NCBI GenBank assembly: GCA_035235625.1
Contig: CP141142.1
Coordinates: 19,478,995 to 19,542,994 of the forward strand
Source of the DNA: Saururus chinensis
Lineage: Eukaryota; Streptophyta; Magnoliopsida; Piperales; Saururaceae
Reading direction: 5' to 3'
DNA length: 64,000 nucleotides
In this document: positions 12,633 to 23,527 of the stretch, one piece after another
How the letters are laid out: each line of letters begins with the position of its first letter
How positions within the stretch are numbered: the first letter of the stretch is position 1
Notes under the pieces: model-generated
The model's database searches: none
The model's input: only the letters and a program-made list of their open reading frames with translations
What the model was told of the DNA's origin: nothing
Position numbers and translations under genes: made by a program

Positions 12633-13819
12633 CAGGGCCGGCTCAATGTAATTGGGGGCCTTAGGCAAAATATTTAACGTTAATATTTAATATTTAATAT
12701 AATAATAATATATTAATTAAATGTTAATAAGAATAAAATGAGATATTTTATTAAAGTCTTCATCTTGTTTATCTATTTGAGTAAGATTTTCACTTTCTTC
12801 TAATTTTTTTTTATTTTCTTCATTAGGAATAGAACTTGATGGTTTATTATGCTCATTGGTATCATTTTCATTTGCTAATTCACTATCTTCTAATTCTTTA
12901 AAAATTGGTTGTTCAATTGCTAAATTGTCGCTTAAGCTTCCCGTTAAATCTTGTTTATTACTTGTTACAAATTTATCAAGGGCTCCTTTTTTAGATTGAA
13001 TTAATTTATCTACTCTTCTTTTCTTTTTTAGTTTTTCATATCCGGATTCATATTTTCTATTAGACATATTTGTTATTATATATTTGCAAACAAAACAAAG
13101 CCTTGAAAGATAAAACTATGATATAATTATAAGAAAAGAACAATATAGCTAAAAAAGTAATATAAACTAAAATTTAAAAATTAAAATATCAAGAAAAGTT
13201 TGATGTAACCAATAATCTCCAAATTTGTAAGAGATGAGTGAGTACAAGAGATGAGATGAGAGCCTTTGTCCTTGACACTTAAAAATTGAGATGGATGTAG
13301 AATCAAAATGGGTGAAAGATGAGAGGAGTTTAACTTATTTATAATATGCACATAAAAAAAAACCTTGGCTCAATGGCTTGGCTCGTTATGGGCTTTGAAA
13401 CTATTGATGGAAAGTGGAACTTAGTTTCCTTTATACTTTGGAAATTGAAATATTTTAATGAATAAATTAAAGCATATAATTGTTGGCTATATGTAATTTC
13501 CTTTGTGACTTGGATTCTTAAAATAGACAATTTCAAACTCATTAATTATGAGAAAGAACGTTGGATAACTTTGTGTCTTTCCAAAGCTATTTAAGTCTAG
13601 TTTTTATAGGCTATTAGTTAGGCAAGGAAAATAGGCTACTAGGTAATGAAAGGAGTACATTAATTAAGGGGATAGGACAAAAATGGTATCATTTCTCATA
13701 AATGCATTAAAACTTTATCTATTAAATATAATATATTTAATATATATAGAATGTATTTAATATGGGGCCTAAATTTTAGGTGGGGCCTTAGGCAGCTGCC
13801 TAATGGTCAAGCCGCCCTG
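12633..13819 (-). mobile_element. hAT element with transposase N-terminal relic
   Basis: The termini are CAGGGCCGGCTCAAT and, inverted, CAGGGCGGCTTGACC. The 8-bp duplication GTTGTATC is perfect at 12625-12632 and 13820-13827. It is 1187 bp long, far shorter than an autonomous hAT, so it is internally deleted. Confidence 0.93.
12717..13067 (-). pseudogene. hAT transposase N-terminal fragment (TTF-type zinc-finger/DUF4371 group)
   Basis: A 116-codon ORF starts MSNRKYESGYEKLKKKRR and continues LIQSKKGALDKF. This is the typical opening of TTF-type hAT transposases in plants and animals. The zinc finger, the catalytic RNase H-like part and the dimerisation part are missing. It therefore cannot be an active transposase. 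Its position inside a hAT with intact ends shows it is a deletion remnant of an autonomous parent. Confidence 0.75.
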
Positions 13820-13827
13820 GTTGTATC

Positions 13828-14399
13828 ATTTGTTATCAGTTATATCTCCTTAAGAAGGAAATGCATGAAATCATGGTAGTGAAGCACATATCCAGAATTT
13901 ATTTTTTATTTTGTGGTGGGCATCCACTGAATGATTTTCTTCTTATATTTTCTTGTAATAAAGTGAACAAATATGACCTGCTTCCACTATGTTTTAAATG
14001 TCAACAAGAGGAATAAAAGATCAAAATCATGAAACCAGTGTTTCTTGTGCTAAGGGCCTTAATACAGTGTTTCTATATCAATTATATGTGTCTGTCTTAT
14101 GGATTACTAGGATATCTTTTAGGTGGAAGAAACTGAATCATGTTCTTTAGGTTCTTTGGATTCTACTATTTTGAATAACCTGCTTGCACTTTTTCAACTA
14201 ATTCTTCTTTCCCAGTTTAATGTTTATCACACAATAAAAGTATTTGCACTCGTGACAATGTTTAGCTAGTGAAATTTCACATTTGTTTCTGTGATTAAAT
14301 TTATTACCTAATTGCTTTTTATACCTTCTAATGGTAATGGCAACTAGGTTATTGCCATTATTTCATGGATGAAGGCAGCATGTCAGCAATCCACTCTCT
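13828..14399. other. Nothing recognised
   Basis: AT-rich sequence between the hAT and the decayed gene. A possible intron ends at the AG near 14347. Confidence 0.5.
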
Positions 14400-17300
14400 T
14401 CAACATTGAAAACAAATTGTGAAGTTCAAATGCCTGAAATATGTGCTACTGATCCCATTCTGGAAACCAATGACCAAAAGATGGAAAAGGAACCATTTGA
14501 AACAGAAATCTGTAATGGAGGCGAACTTGTAAAACAAGAAAACCACATGGACAAGGAGAAACTGACGAGCCAGAACTACATGGAGGAGGTCTACACTATA
14601 TTGACAATTGGAGCTCAGTTGTCCGAGAAGGAAAGGGAGCTATATGGACAAGTCAATTACAGAATTTATACTTCCAGAGTTGGTTTGTTTTAAAGAGAGC
14701 AGTGATCATGTTGTCAAAGACATATGTGTTGATGAGGAAGTGCCTTGCCCTGACAAAGTTCTTGTAGCGGATATGCAACATTTCAGGAGAGTCTAGTTGG
14801 ATGCCTGTGTTCTGATAAAGGTGACTATAATGACGTATCAAAAATAGTGGGCAGCCTAAATTATTTTGATGGAAAGCTTGCTACTAAGGATAAATTAGCT
14901 ATGGATGTAATAACCTCGACTTTTATGTGGTTATTTATTTGCTTCTTGGGAAATTAATTATTTGTCTTAAGCTTTTGTATTATTTTTCTTGATAATTATG
15001 TGTTAGTGTTATGCGTAGCCTCGGTCGTAGGTGGAAAAGGGCTTGTACATTTTCAAGAGTTTAAACGCGTAAGTTAAGGTTGCAGAGCTTAAATTTAAAA
15101 CTCGCTCCTTAAATTAGGGCTCTTAGATTAAAAGTAAAGTTGTTTTGGTCAAGGCGTGTTCTTAAGGGGGAGTTCATCATGCGTTGGGAGTTCTCGCGCT
15201 TGAAGAAGAAGTGGAGATGCGCAAGGTAGAGGTGCACGATTGGAAAAAAAAGAGAGAATAAAACAGAGCGCAAAACGCAGAACGCGTTTTGTGTTCTGCA
15301 CAGTAATTCTGCCGACGGAAAGGAGAGAACTCTCCCCACTTCTTTTCACTGGAGCTCTGCCACCGCCCCTCGCCTTCACCGGACTTTGACCGTCCAGTCA
15401 CAGTGGCACGGGTCGTGCTGTCTTTGGCCACCGTCGTGCCTCCCCTGCAGAGCGGTTTGCCGGCTAGATTGGGGAAGAAGCCCTTTTGGGTTGAAATGCC
15501 GCCACAGCTGTCGAAAGTCGCCGGAGCCTCCAGAATTCACCGGAGAGATCGCCTGGCTACCACAAACCGGAAGGTATACCCCTTTTCCCCAATTTTAGTC
15601 CGGTCAGCCCAGTCTCCAGGGATTTCGGTTGCGGGTTTTTTTTTTTGGATTTTCCAGTTTTGGGCCAAACCGCCACTGTGGTCGGCAGGGTTGGCCACCG
15701 TGAGCTGTTTTCCGGCCGGCGACCACTTTGCCAAGCCTTTGGGTTACTGTTGGGATGCCATGCGATCGGATTTTTCAATCCGATCAACGGCCTCTCGCAG
15801 GCCTACCCTGTTTTTGGGCCGAACTACTTCTGGAACCGGCGAAAGTTGCCATTTTGATCCGTTTTTCACCGGTCCCAACGCCATCTCTCCCACCTCAGAT
15901 CTTGATTTATCTCCTCGCATATTTTTTTCCTCTTAAATTTTATTTAGCAATCTCTGCATGTTCATCCACCAGAAAATTCACAAGAAGTTTGGCTAGCGAC
16001 CATTCCGCCTTGCCAGTGGCTAGAGACCACCTCCATGATAATGCTTTACCCACACTATTAGACTGACCTGAGCTCTTTTTGGGGCGTGCAGGCATCTAAA
16101 TCACCGGTGCGGGTGTTGTGAGAGACGTTCTTAACCACGGACGTTAATTGGAGACTTGCACTGTAGTTTCCACCCCAAACCGTCTCTCGTAGTGTAAGGG
16201 TGCGTGGGCTGCTGGGTATGCACCAACGCAGCCTTCGTGGTACGCCCTGACATCAATTTTGGCCCGGTCGACGAGGTAAGAGACTTTGAACCTTAGAAAT
16301 TCACTCTAGTGTGCTTTTCTGATATGATGCATGCTAGGACTAAGGTGTTTAATTTCATGATGTTTAGTGGATATTAATGCGGAGGATGTTAAGTGCAAAG
16401 ATTAATTTTAATGGCCATATGCGTATATTTTAAAATTATCTGTGTATTAATTAGTTGATTAGTCGTACGTTCACATTATGACTTCATCGTGATTGGGATT
16501 AAGGGATGAGCAGAAGACCCTTGTAATTAACTTTAATCCTTGCTAAATGCATGAGTGGTCTTCATGTTTACATGAAGACGTATGTTTACATGTTTTAAGG
16601 GTTATAAAATATATTATAAGGTGTATGTGTGTTGTCTAGTTCATAACTACGAGTAGTTATATGTGTGCAAATGAGGTGCATAGGTTTGATATGTGACTAT
16701 CAATTTTGACGGATTAGAATCTTAGAGATAGGCTCATAAAAGATTAGAGCTTAGGTATAAGCTATGGATAAGCTTGCGAACCATAATGGTAATCGCATAA
16801 CTTATAAACTATAATTTCAACATAATTAAAGTATGTAGTTGATAATAAGAGTGAGCCCTTAGCTAGATTGACGGATTAAATTCCATTTGGTTGACGACTG
16901 ACGAATGGTCAATTTCACCTATAAGATTAACGTAGTTCATACCTTGGAGGTAATGTTTGTGTAAGTTAGGATTTTTTATGCTCTGTTGAGAGCACCGTGA
17001 GTTGTGCGCCCAAGAGTGGCATTGTAAGTTTTCTACCTAAGAGTGGCTTTGTAAGTTTTCATGCCTTAATTGGTGTTTTTAGGCCCTTGCTGGCCCTGTA
17101 TGGCCCCAGAGAGTGGGCATTTCATGCACAAGTAAGTAGTATCATGGATCTACTCTTACCTGTTTGATCCTATGCCCTATGAGCACCGGTGTACTTTGCC
17201 TTCGGAATCTTTTTAACGTGTAGGATTCTCCCCGAAGGTCAAGGTGACGCCCTAGCGGCATTCTTTCCTTTCAACATTAGAGCTAATTGAGATTTAATTA

Positions 17301-18316
17301 GTTCTAATCGTCGAGTGTAAGTGTAAGATAACAAACATAAGATTGTAAGCGTAAGTAGTATGCATGTGAGAATAAGAGTTTGATAAGTTGTGAATTGTTA
17401 TAATGTAAGGTGGAAAGAAAATTTTGTAAGTCTAGGAAGCTCAGAGGAGTTGTAGTACTCTGATTGAGATTGTAGTTATCTTCTCCTGGTTCTTGGTTTG
17501 CTACTATCTTGCAGAGCAGCTTTGGTGTGAACTTTTATGGTTCACTGATTTTGATTCTCCTACTGGGTATGAAAATGCTCATGTTCTTTTTCTCTAATCC
17601 TCAGGCACTCCAGGGACTTCCGTGGGGCCTAGCTCGAGAGCTGCTTAGCATTTGAGGATACTCGTTTTGGACTGCAGGTCGATTTTTGATTATATTGTTC
17701 CTTGATTAATTTATGCCACGATCTGTTGTAAATAAATTTTGAAGTACATGTATTAAGTGAGGTGAGCGCTTTTACATGTATTATTTTGGACTTGTACATG
17801 GATTGTAATATTACTTTCGACTGTTATGGAACTTGTACCCAGCTACGCCTGAAAAAATACATTGAAAGCCCATGGCCATGGCAAATTTTGTTTTTTGTTC
17901 GTTATTCACGCCGGGGGATGAATGAACTACGAGCTTTGGAATGTTTTATCGTTGTTATATCTCTGTTTTGAGTTGAAAAGAAAATGTTGAGATGAATTTG
18001 ATACAAAGGAATGAGAATTATAAAAAATATTTTTCACAGGTTTCGTATTTTCGTCAATTTTCACCAATTTACAGCTGTTATATTGCAAAATTTTTATTTA
18101 AATTTCATAAAAATTATTTTGAAACCGGGCGTGACAATGGAAGAACGTTGTGATAGCACAATCAAGGAAAATGGAATCAGTTTTGATGAAAAAAATAGGA
18201 CTGGAGATGTTATCGCAGAGGCTACACCTGAAGCATTGCTCACAATTCAAGGATCAGAAACAGAAAATGTCCTCTCAGATTTAATCAGTTATGGGGGGAT
18301 GGTGAAAAACAATTAA
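14400..18316 (+). pseudogene. Unknown plant gene fragment split by solo LTR D
   Basis: Coding-like sequence runs 14406-14905 and resumes at 18142-18316 once the LTR and one target copy are removed, ending at TAA 18314-18316. The frame carries through the junction (...DKLAME / ERCDSTIK...). At least two shifts are needed upstream: one near 14600-14650, where the QVNYRIYTSR frame gives way to DKSITEFILPEL, and one near 14780, before QESLVGCLCSDKG. The product is acidic. The stretch DKSITEFILPEL...VVKDICVDE looks like a conserved plant motif, but I cannot name the family. Codon texture is unlike a transposon. It is best read as a truncated, frameshifted gene copy; a spliced gene with missed short introns is a weaker alternative. 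Confidence 0.5.
14906..18136 (+). mobile_element. Solo LTR D (3231 bp) inserted in a coding-like region
   Basis: It begins TGTAATAACCTCGAC and ends AAACCGGGCGTGACA. ATGGA at 14901-14905 and 18137-18141 is a perfect 5-bp duplication. A GC-rich block at about 15300-15900 makes long spurious ORFs. There is no gag or pol. Confidence 0.92.
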
Positions 18317-18655
18317 TTCAACTTTAAGAAGGCTTGTTCTTTAGATCTGATTTTTAATTCAACCTGTACTTGATTCATTAATGCATGGTATAAAGAGCTT
18401 GTGCTTGTTGATTGAACAAGATTAGCCCCCAAGTAAAAAATGGTTATTTGTCTTCATTGCATGCACCCGCACCCTGAGACACATGTTACTGGTATCAAGA
18501 GCTTATGTTTAATGATGGATGCTTTCATAGTCCACAAGTAAATCTAGCTATTCTGTGATTAAGAATCTAGATATTGATTTTTATGAACTTGACTTAATGA
18601 AAAGCTAATCCAATCAAATCCTAAAAAAATATCAAATCTAGTTGAATTGACTTAT
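18317..18655. other. Nothing recognised
   Basis: AT-rich noncoding sequence after the pseudogene stop. Confidence 0.5.
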
Positions 18656-19200
18656 AAAAATCTCGTACAAGGACAAAATTTAAAAACTCTAATTGAATTT
18701 TATTGTCTAAATTATCATAAACATGTAAGGCATCAACCACATTAAATGTTATATAATTTTAAAATTTTGATAACATATTTCCATGGAATAGCATGATAGT
18801 GTTGTGGCGTAAAAAGGCAAAAAAAACTCATAAAAAGACAAATTTTGAAAACTCTAATTGAATTCTATTGTCTAAATTATCATAAAAGTGTATGGCATTA
18901 ACCACATTAAATGTTATAGAATTTTAAAATTTTAATAATGTGTTTTCATGGGACAACATTATGGTGTTGTAGCGTAAAAAGGCAAAAAAAAAAACTCATA
19001 CTAGGACAAAATTTAAAAACTCTAATCGAATTCTATTTTCTAAATTATCATAAAAGTATAAGGCATTAACCACATTAATAGTTATAGAATTTTAAATTTT
19101 TAATAATGTATTTTCATGGGACAGCATGATAGTGTTGTAGCATAAAATGGCAAAAAAAAACTCATACAAGGGCAAAATTTAAAAACTTTAATTAAATTCC
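18656..19200. repeat. ~166-bp tandem repeat, about 3.2 units
   Basis: The block AAAACTCTAATTGAATTCTA recurs at about 18686, 18851 and 19019, with a partial fourth at 19185. Spacings are 165, 168 and 166 bp. Units share CATTAACCACATTAAATGTT and GACAGCATGATAGTGTTGT. Confidence 0.9.
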
Positions 19201-19884
19201 TAGTTCAGTTTCAATCATTGACAATTAAGCCAGTTGAGTCAAAGTTATTACGCATCGATTCCATGTAATCAGAAAGTTTTCATAGAGGGGCTTTTTCATA
19301 AAGGATGTGTTATTTTAATTATGGATAAGCAGGTTATCACCCTATGTTTTAGCCAGCCAACCCCATTTATGTGCAGCCTTTTTATGTTTACAATTATGTT
19401 AAAAAAGATAAGTTAGCTAAAATAAGGCATGGGAGACTTCACACCTTTAAATTTATTGCTAAATTTAATTTGTTAATATTCCAAAGCATGCTCGACATCT
19501 TAATTATTTGGAACTTTCTTAAATTATTTAAATTTGTGCAAAATCTCTTCATGGAGTCTTCAATTCATAGATATTTTCATTTTTTCATTAGCAACAATTT
19601 TCTAAGTATTGTTTAGAAATCTTTTGGGTTTGTAGAGACAGATTTTTAGATTGTGATACGGATTTTCTATTACACATACTTCTACATAAATTTTATTAAA
19701 TTCTATGAAAATATGTTACCAAACTAACCCATAGTTTCTGGTATGGTAAATCTGCAACCCTTTCTTCAACACATATCTTCAACAAATTCAAATTAACAAA
19801 AGATACCAACCTCATAAAGAGCATTGATAGAAATAAGTTACGAAAGAACCGACGTGTCTCCATTTGTGGAGCTAATTGGCCAGC
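19201..19884. other. Nothing recognised
   Basis: AT-rich sequence with no ORF that looks real. Confidence 0.5.
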
Positions 19885-20369
19885 CCCAATGTCGCGCCCC
19901 GGGATTTTAAAAGCATATAAATTTTTTCTTTTCATAAAGATATCGGAGTTTACCCGGGCCCGCGACGGGAGCCGATCACCATATGCGATATTAAAATAGT
20001 AGTATCCCCAGGAACCACAGTCCGTGTACAAACACACAGGATAAAAAATAATGAGTTCTTACTCGTTTCGGTGCGGTTGAAATCCTTGAAATCAATCGAT
20101 AAAACTTCGGAGTAGGCCCGTCTACCCGCACACTAAGCTTTGTTGAATCCTGCAAAGTCTGGGGGGTGGTGAGTATTTTAAAATACTCAGTAGGGGAGTT
20201 TATACTATCAGGCATGAATAAACACATGGCAGTTTCACAACATATATATATATAGTATTTTCCATGAAAACGGGGTGTGCCTCTCACCCAAAACCACCTC
20301 TAGAGCTTCTTCATACGTATCGAAGATGCTACTAGGGTTTGCAAGCTCTCACGGCTCGCTACAAATGTC

Positions 20370-20373
<4 letters not shown>

Positions 20374-20412
<39 letters not shown>
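20374..20412. repeat. TA microsatellite in LTR B2
   Basis: About 20 TA units at the position of the 42-unit tract of B1. Confidence 0.95.
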
Positions 20413-20414
<2 letters not shown>

Positions 20415-21639
20415 AATCTTGCTGCGGGTACAAAGCAGCGACCTCTTACTTTTCCACAGATCATCTCAAAACATTTCGTGCTTGTGGATAGAAGAGCCAC
20501 CCGTGCTCATGGGGCGCCGGGATCTAGAGAGTAGAGAGTCTTCCCATGATACTCTCTACCCTAGCGTGCATAGCCTTGATAGTTGCCCTTCGTTAGGGGC
20601 GAATCAGGGATCTTGCCCTTCGTTAGGGGCTCACCAGGCTAAATTAGGTACCGTGCATCCGATTCCGAACCAGATTAATTGTGCTCTCATCTAGTCAACG
20701 AAGCTCTATCGGGGCGCCCAACAATAGCTCCGGACAACCAAAACACTCATGAGTCCCAGACTCAATCGAAATATCCTAGAGTTCCCAGACTCCAAAAAGA
20801 GCTATTTTCTTTTAAAACATTCTATCCCAATGTTTATCCTTTTGAAAATCCTAGCTTCGCCTCTACAAGACATGGGAGCGTCACTATCAACGACTACAAA
20901 GGCAAGGTTGGTCACTCATTCCAATGAGACAGTTACCCCTTCTTTGTCCCACTTCAGTGACTCGATCACCATGCTTATACGTCTTTTCAAAAATAATCTT
21001 GAGTATCCTCCTTTCAAAAAGGACAAGTCCTCTTAAACCGTCATTTAAACATACTGTTTTCATTCGCAATGAAAACAGTGGCGAAGCTAGTTTGTCTCTA
21101 TCTCACACGCTTCACCGTGTATAATTTATATCAACATCCACGAATAAATATTCAATCAAACTATTATGTATGAGGCAATCATAATGCATGTAGTATAAAA
21201 CAAATCCTCTTCCAGCGGTAAATCATTCAACTATTCGAATATACATAATAACATTATAAATATACGCTATATAAATCATATTCTATCTCAACGATTAACC
21301 GTTCAACAGATCGGATATATGTGCAGAAACCATAAATCATATCTTGAAAATAATCTCTAGCGCATAACATGCGAGAGTCATATAAATAATAAGTTAAAAA
21401 CACAACCATATATTATAATCATGTCTTAAGAAAGGATAAAAGCCCCTACCTCACCTTTCGCGCGAGTTCAAAACCGATAAATCGGACACCACAAAATTGG
21501 ATGTCTACTTCTGGGGTTCTGGAGGTTTCCAACCAAGAAAATAACCCCGCCATGATGTTCGGCACGCTTGATTTAAGTAAGAACATCTCTTCAACGGAAG
21601 AAAACGAACTCCGAATGACTTCAGAAACTCTTTTTCCGT

Positions 21640-21850
21640 GCCCGTAGGCTACGGACAGAACCTCCCCCTTGCCCGGAGACACTTTTCCCTTCCCGTGCCC
21701 GTAGGCGGCAGGCAGAACCTCCCCATGTCCGGGGACACTTTTCCCTTCCCGCGCCCGTAGGCGGCGGGCAGAACCTCCCCATGCCCAGAAACACTTTTCC
21801 CGTCCCGTGCCCGTAGGCGGCAGGGAGAACCTCCCCATGCCCTGGGACAT
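21640..21850. repeat. 56-57-bp tandem array in LTR B2, four units
   Basis: GTAGGC recurs at 21644, 21701, 21757 and 21813. Units carry CAGAACCTCCCCATGCC and GACACTTTTCCC. The same unit occurs in LTRs of element C. Confidence 0.93.
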
Positions 21851-22012
21851 TCCCCCATATAGGGTCACTAACTCGAGGAATGGACATTTCCATTGCGTAG
21901 AACACCCTCGATTTAGTTAAGAACGCTTTTTGAATCGAAGAAAACGGACTTAAAACGAAGGAGAAACGAAGGAAAGAAGTTTCGGAATGAATTTCCAAAT
22001 GGGAGAAGACCC

Positions 22013-22020
22013 TATTTATA
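22013..22020 (-). promoter_or_regulatory. TATA box of LTR B2
   Basis: TATAAATA on the minus strand, directly downstream (in LTR orientation) of the TGACG-rich array. Confidence 0.5.
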
Positions 22021-22030
22021 GGGGAAATGA

Positions 22031-22205
22031 GTTGACGCGTGTCGGACACGCATCACGCGTCAGACACACTTCTGACGCGTCACTGACGCGTGTCAGAGAC
22101 ACGTGTCAGAATTCTGATGCGTGTCTAACGCGCATCGGCTTTTCTGACACACACGTCAGCAGTCTGACGTGCGTCTTTGACGCGTGTCAGCTTCTGACGC
22201 TGCCA
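22031..22205. repeat. TGACG/ACGCGT-rich short repeat cluster upstream of the B2 TATA box
   Basis: TGACG occurs six times on the plus strand and CGTCA three times within 175 bp. The cluster includes the palindrome TGACGCGTCA and a CACGTG G-box at 22100-22105. It resembles a bZIP-binding enhancer; that role is inference. Confidence 0.7.
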
Positions 22206-22594
22206 TGTGGCACTATTTAATAAAAATATATTTTTATTTTTTAAACTTAAAACTTTAATATATTTTTATCCCGAAGTCAGAATTATGCATTCTTAGTACC
22301 GATAGACTCGTATCGACGAGCCCTTCGAAACTAGACCACACATGGGTAGGTTATCCCGCACTTTCAAAGTGGGTCCCGCCCGTATGACATGCTTCCCGAT
22401 GTCGTAACTTTCGTTCCCGACCTCCGTTTCATGTGTTCTTAAATTCCTTACGCTCGTCTCACCGAGCTCTATCATATCTCAATAAAAACTCTCCAAATAT
22501 CTGCCTCTAAATAATTTAAAATAATTTAAAACTCATAAAATAGTTTTATTAGAGGAAAGAAAACATACCAAAAATTCACAGTCGTTACACCCAT

Positions 22595-23519
22595 TTCTTC
22601 GTTAAAGATTATAATTGAAGCACTAGCTCATGTCCCAATAGCCTTAGGTTATGCAGAGGTGAACATTTCCCCCTTCTTCATGGGTTATCAGAAAAAGGGA
22701 TCTCAGGGACCCTTAAAACTAAATGTTTCACTTTGCTTTTAGAACTTTATTCAACCCGTATTTCACATACTTTAGCCTGAAAATCTTCAAGCCTGGAGTC
22801 CTTGTCATTACACTCAAAAGAGATGGTTCAGAATCAATCTAGTGAGTAAAATCTTCCACATTGAGTATCTACACATTATTTCAGTTTGAAAAATGATAAT
22901 CACTAAATCTATCCAACATATTTGTTGGATAGAATAAGCTCGACAGAATGTGTGACATATATTGTTAGGCAAATTTGTTGAGTAAATATCCCTATCCTTT
23001 TAATTGTATGCAATGAAAGAATGAAAAAAATCAATATATAAAAGGACTTCTGGCGACGGACCCTAAGTTAAATACTCCCTCTTGTAGTCTTGTGGGATAT
23101 AGCGAGCACGTTGTTTTCTCACACGAGGCCTACTGGCTAAGACAATTTTTTTCTTAGGTCCTTGCAACCAAGCTAGAGATTATGAGGAAATGCCATTTGA
23201 CATAAATAGATTCTAATAAAGTTTTGACCCAAATGTGTGAAAATTTTGCATACACAAATAGACATATGCACATGAAAAAGGTCACATATGTGACATAAAA
23301 TGACCTAATTACCCTCACTTCATTCTTCTTCCACTCCAACTTTAGAACCCTAAGTAACCAATTATGTCTAACCACATCCTCTACCTCTACTGCCAGTGCC
23401 CCTACCTTTGCCTCTAACTCCACCGCCTCCCTTGCATTGGACTCTAATCCACCACTGCCACATTTTTCTCCTCCTATATGTTTTTGTTTTTGGCATTTTA
23501 TCTGACTAAACATAATCTA
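22595..23519. other. Nothing confidently recognised
   Basis: Short open stretches near 22620-22760 are not identifiable. A CT-rich stretch lies at 23330-23470. Confidence 0.4.
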
Positions 23520-23527
23520 GCTATCAC

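Larger units (their letters stand above)
19890..22589 (-). mobile_element. Solo LTR B2 (2700 bp)
   Basis: It begins TGTCGCGCCCCGGGATTTT and ends CAGTCGTTACA, closely like B1. The flanks are CCCAA (19885-19889) and CCCAT (22590-22594), a duplication with one mismatch. Relative to B1 it has an extra 56-bp array (21640-21850) and different repeats upstream of its TATA box. Confidence 0.88.

Noticed and set aside
15403-15936. 177-codon ORF
   Set aside because: It lies wholly in the GC-rich part of solo LTR D; overlapping ORFs on both strands show composition bias.
21640-21850. Regular direct repeats that could suggest a CRISPR array
   Set aside because: Units are contiguous without unique spacers, lie in a plant LTR, and there are no cas genes.
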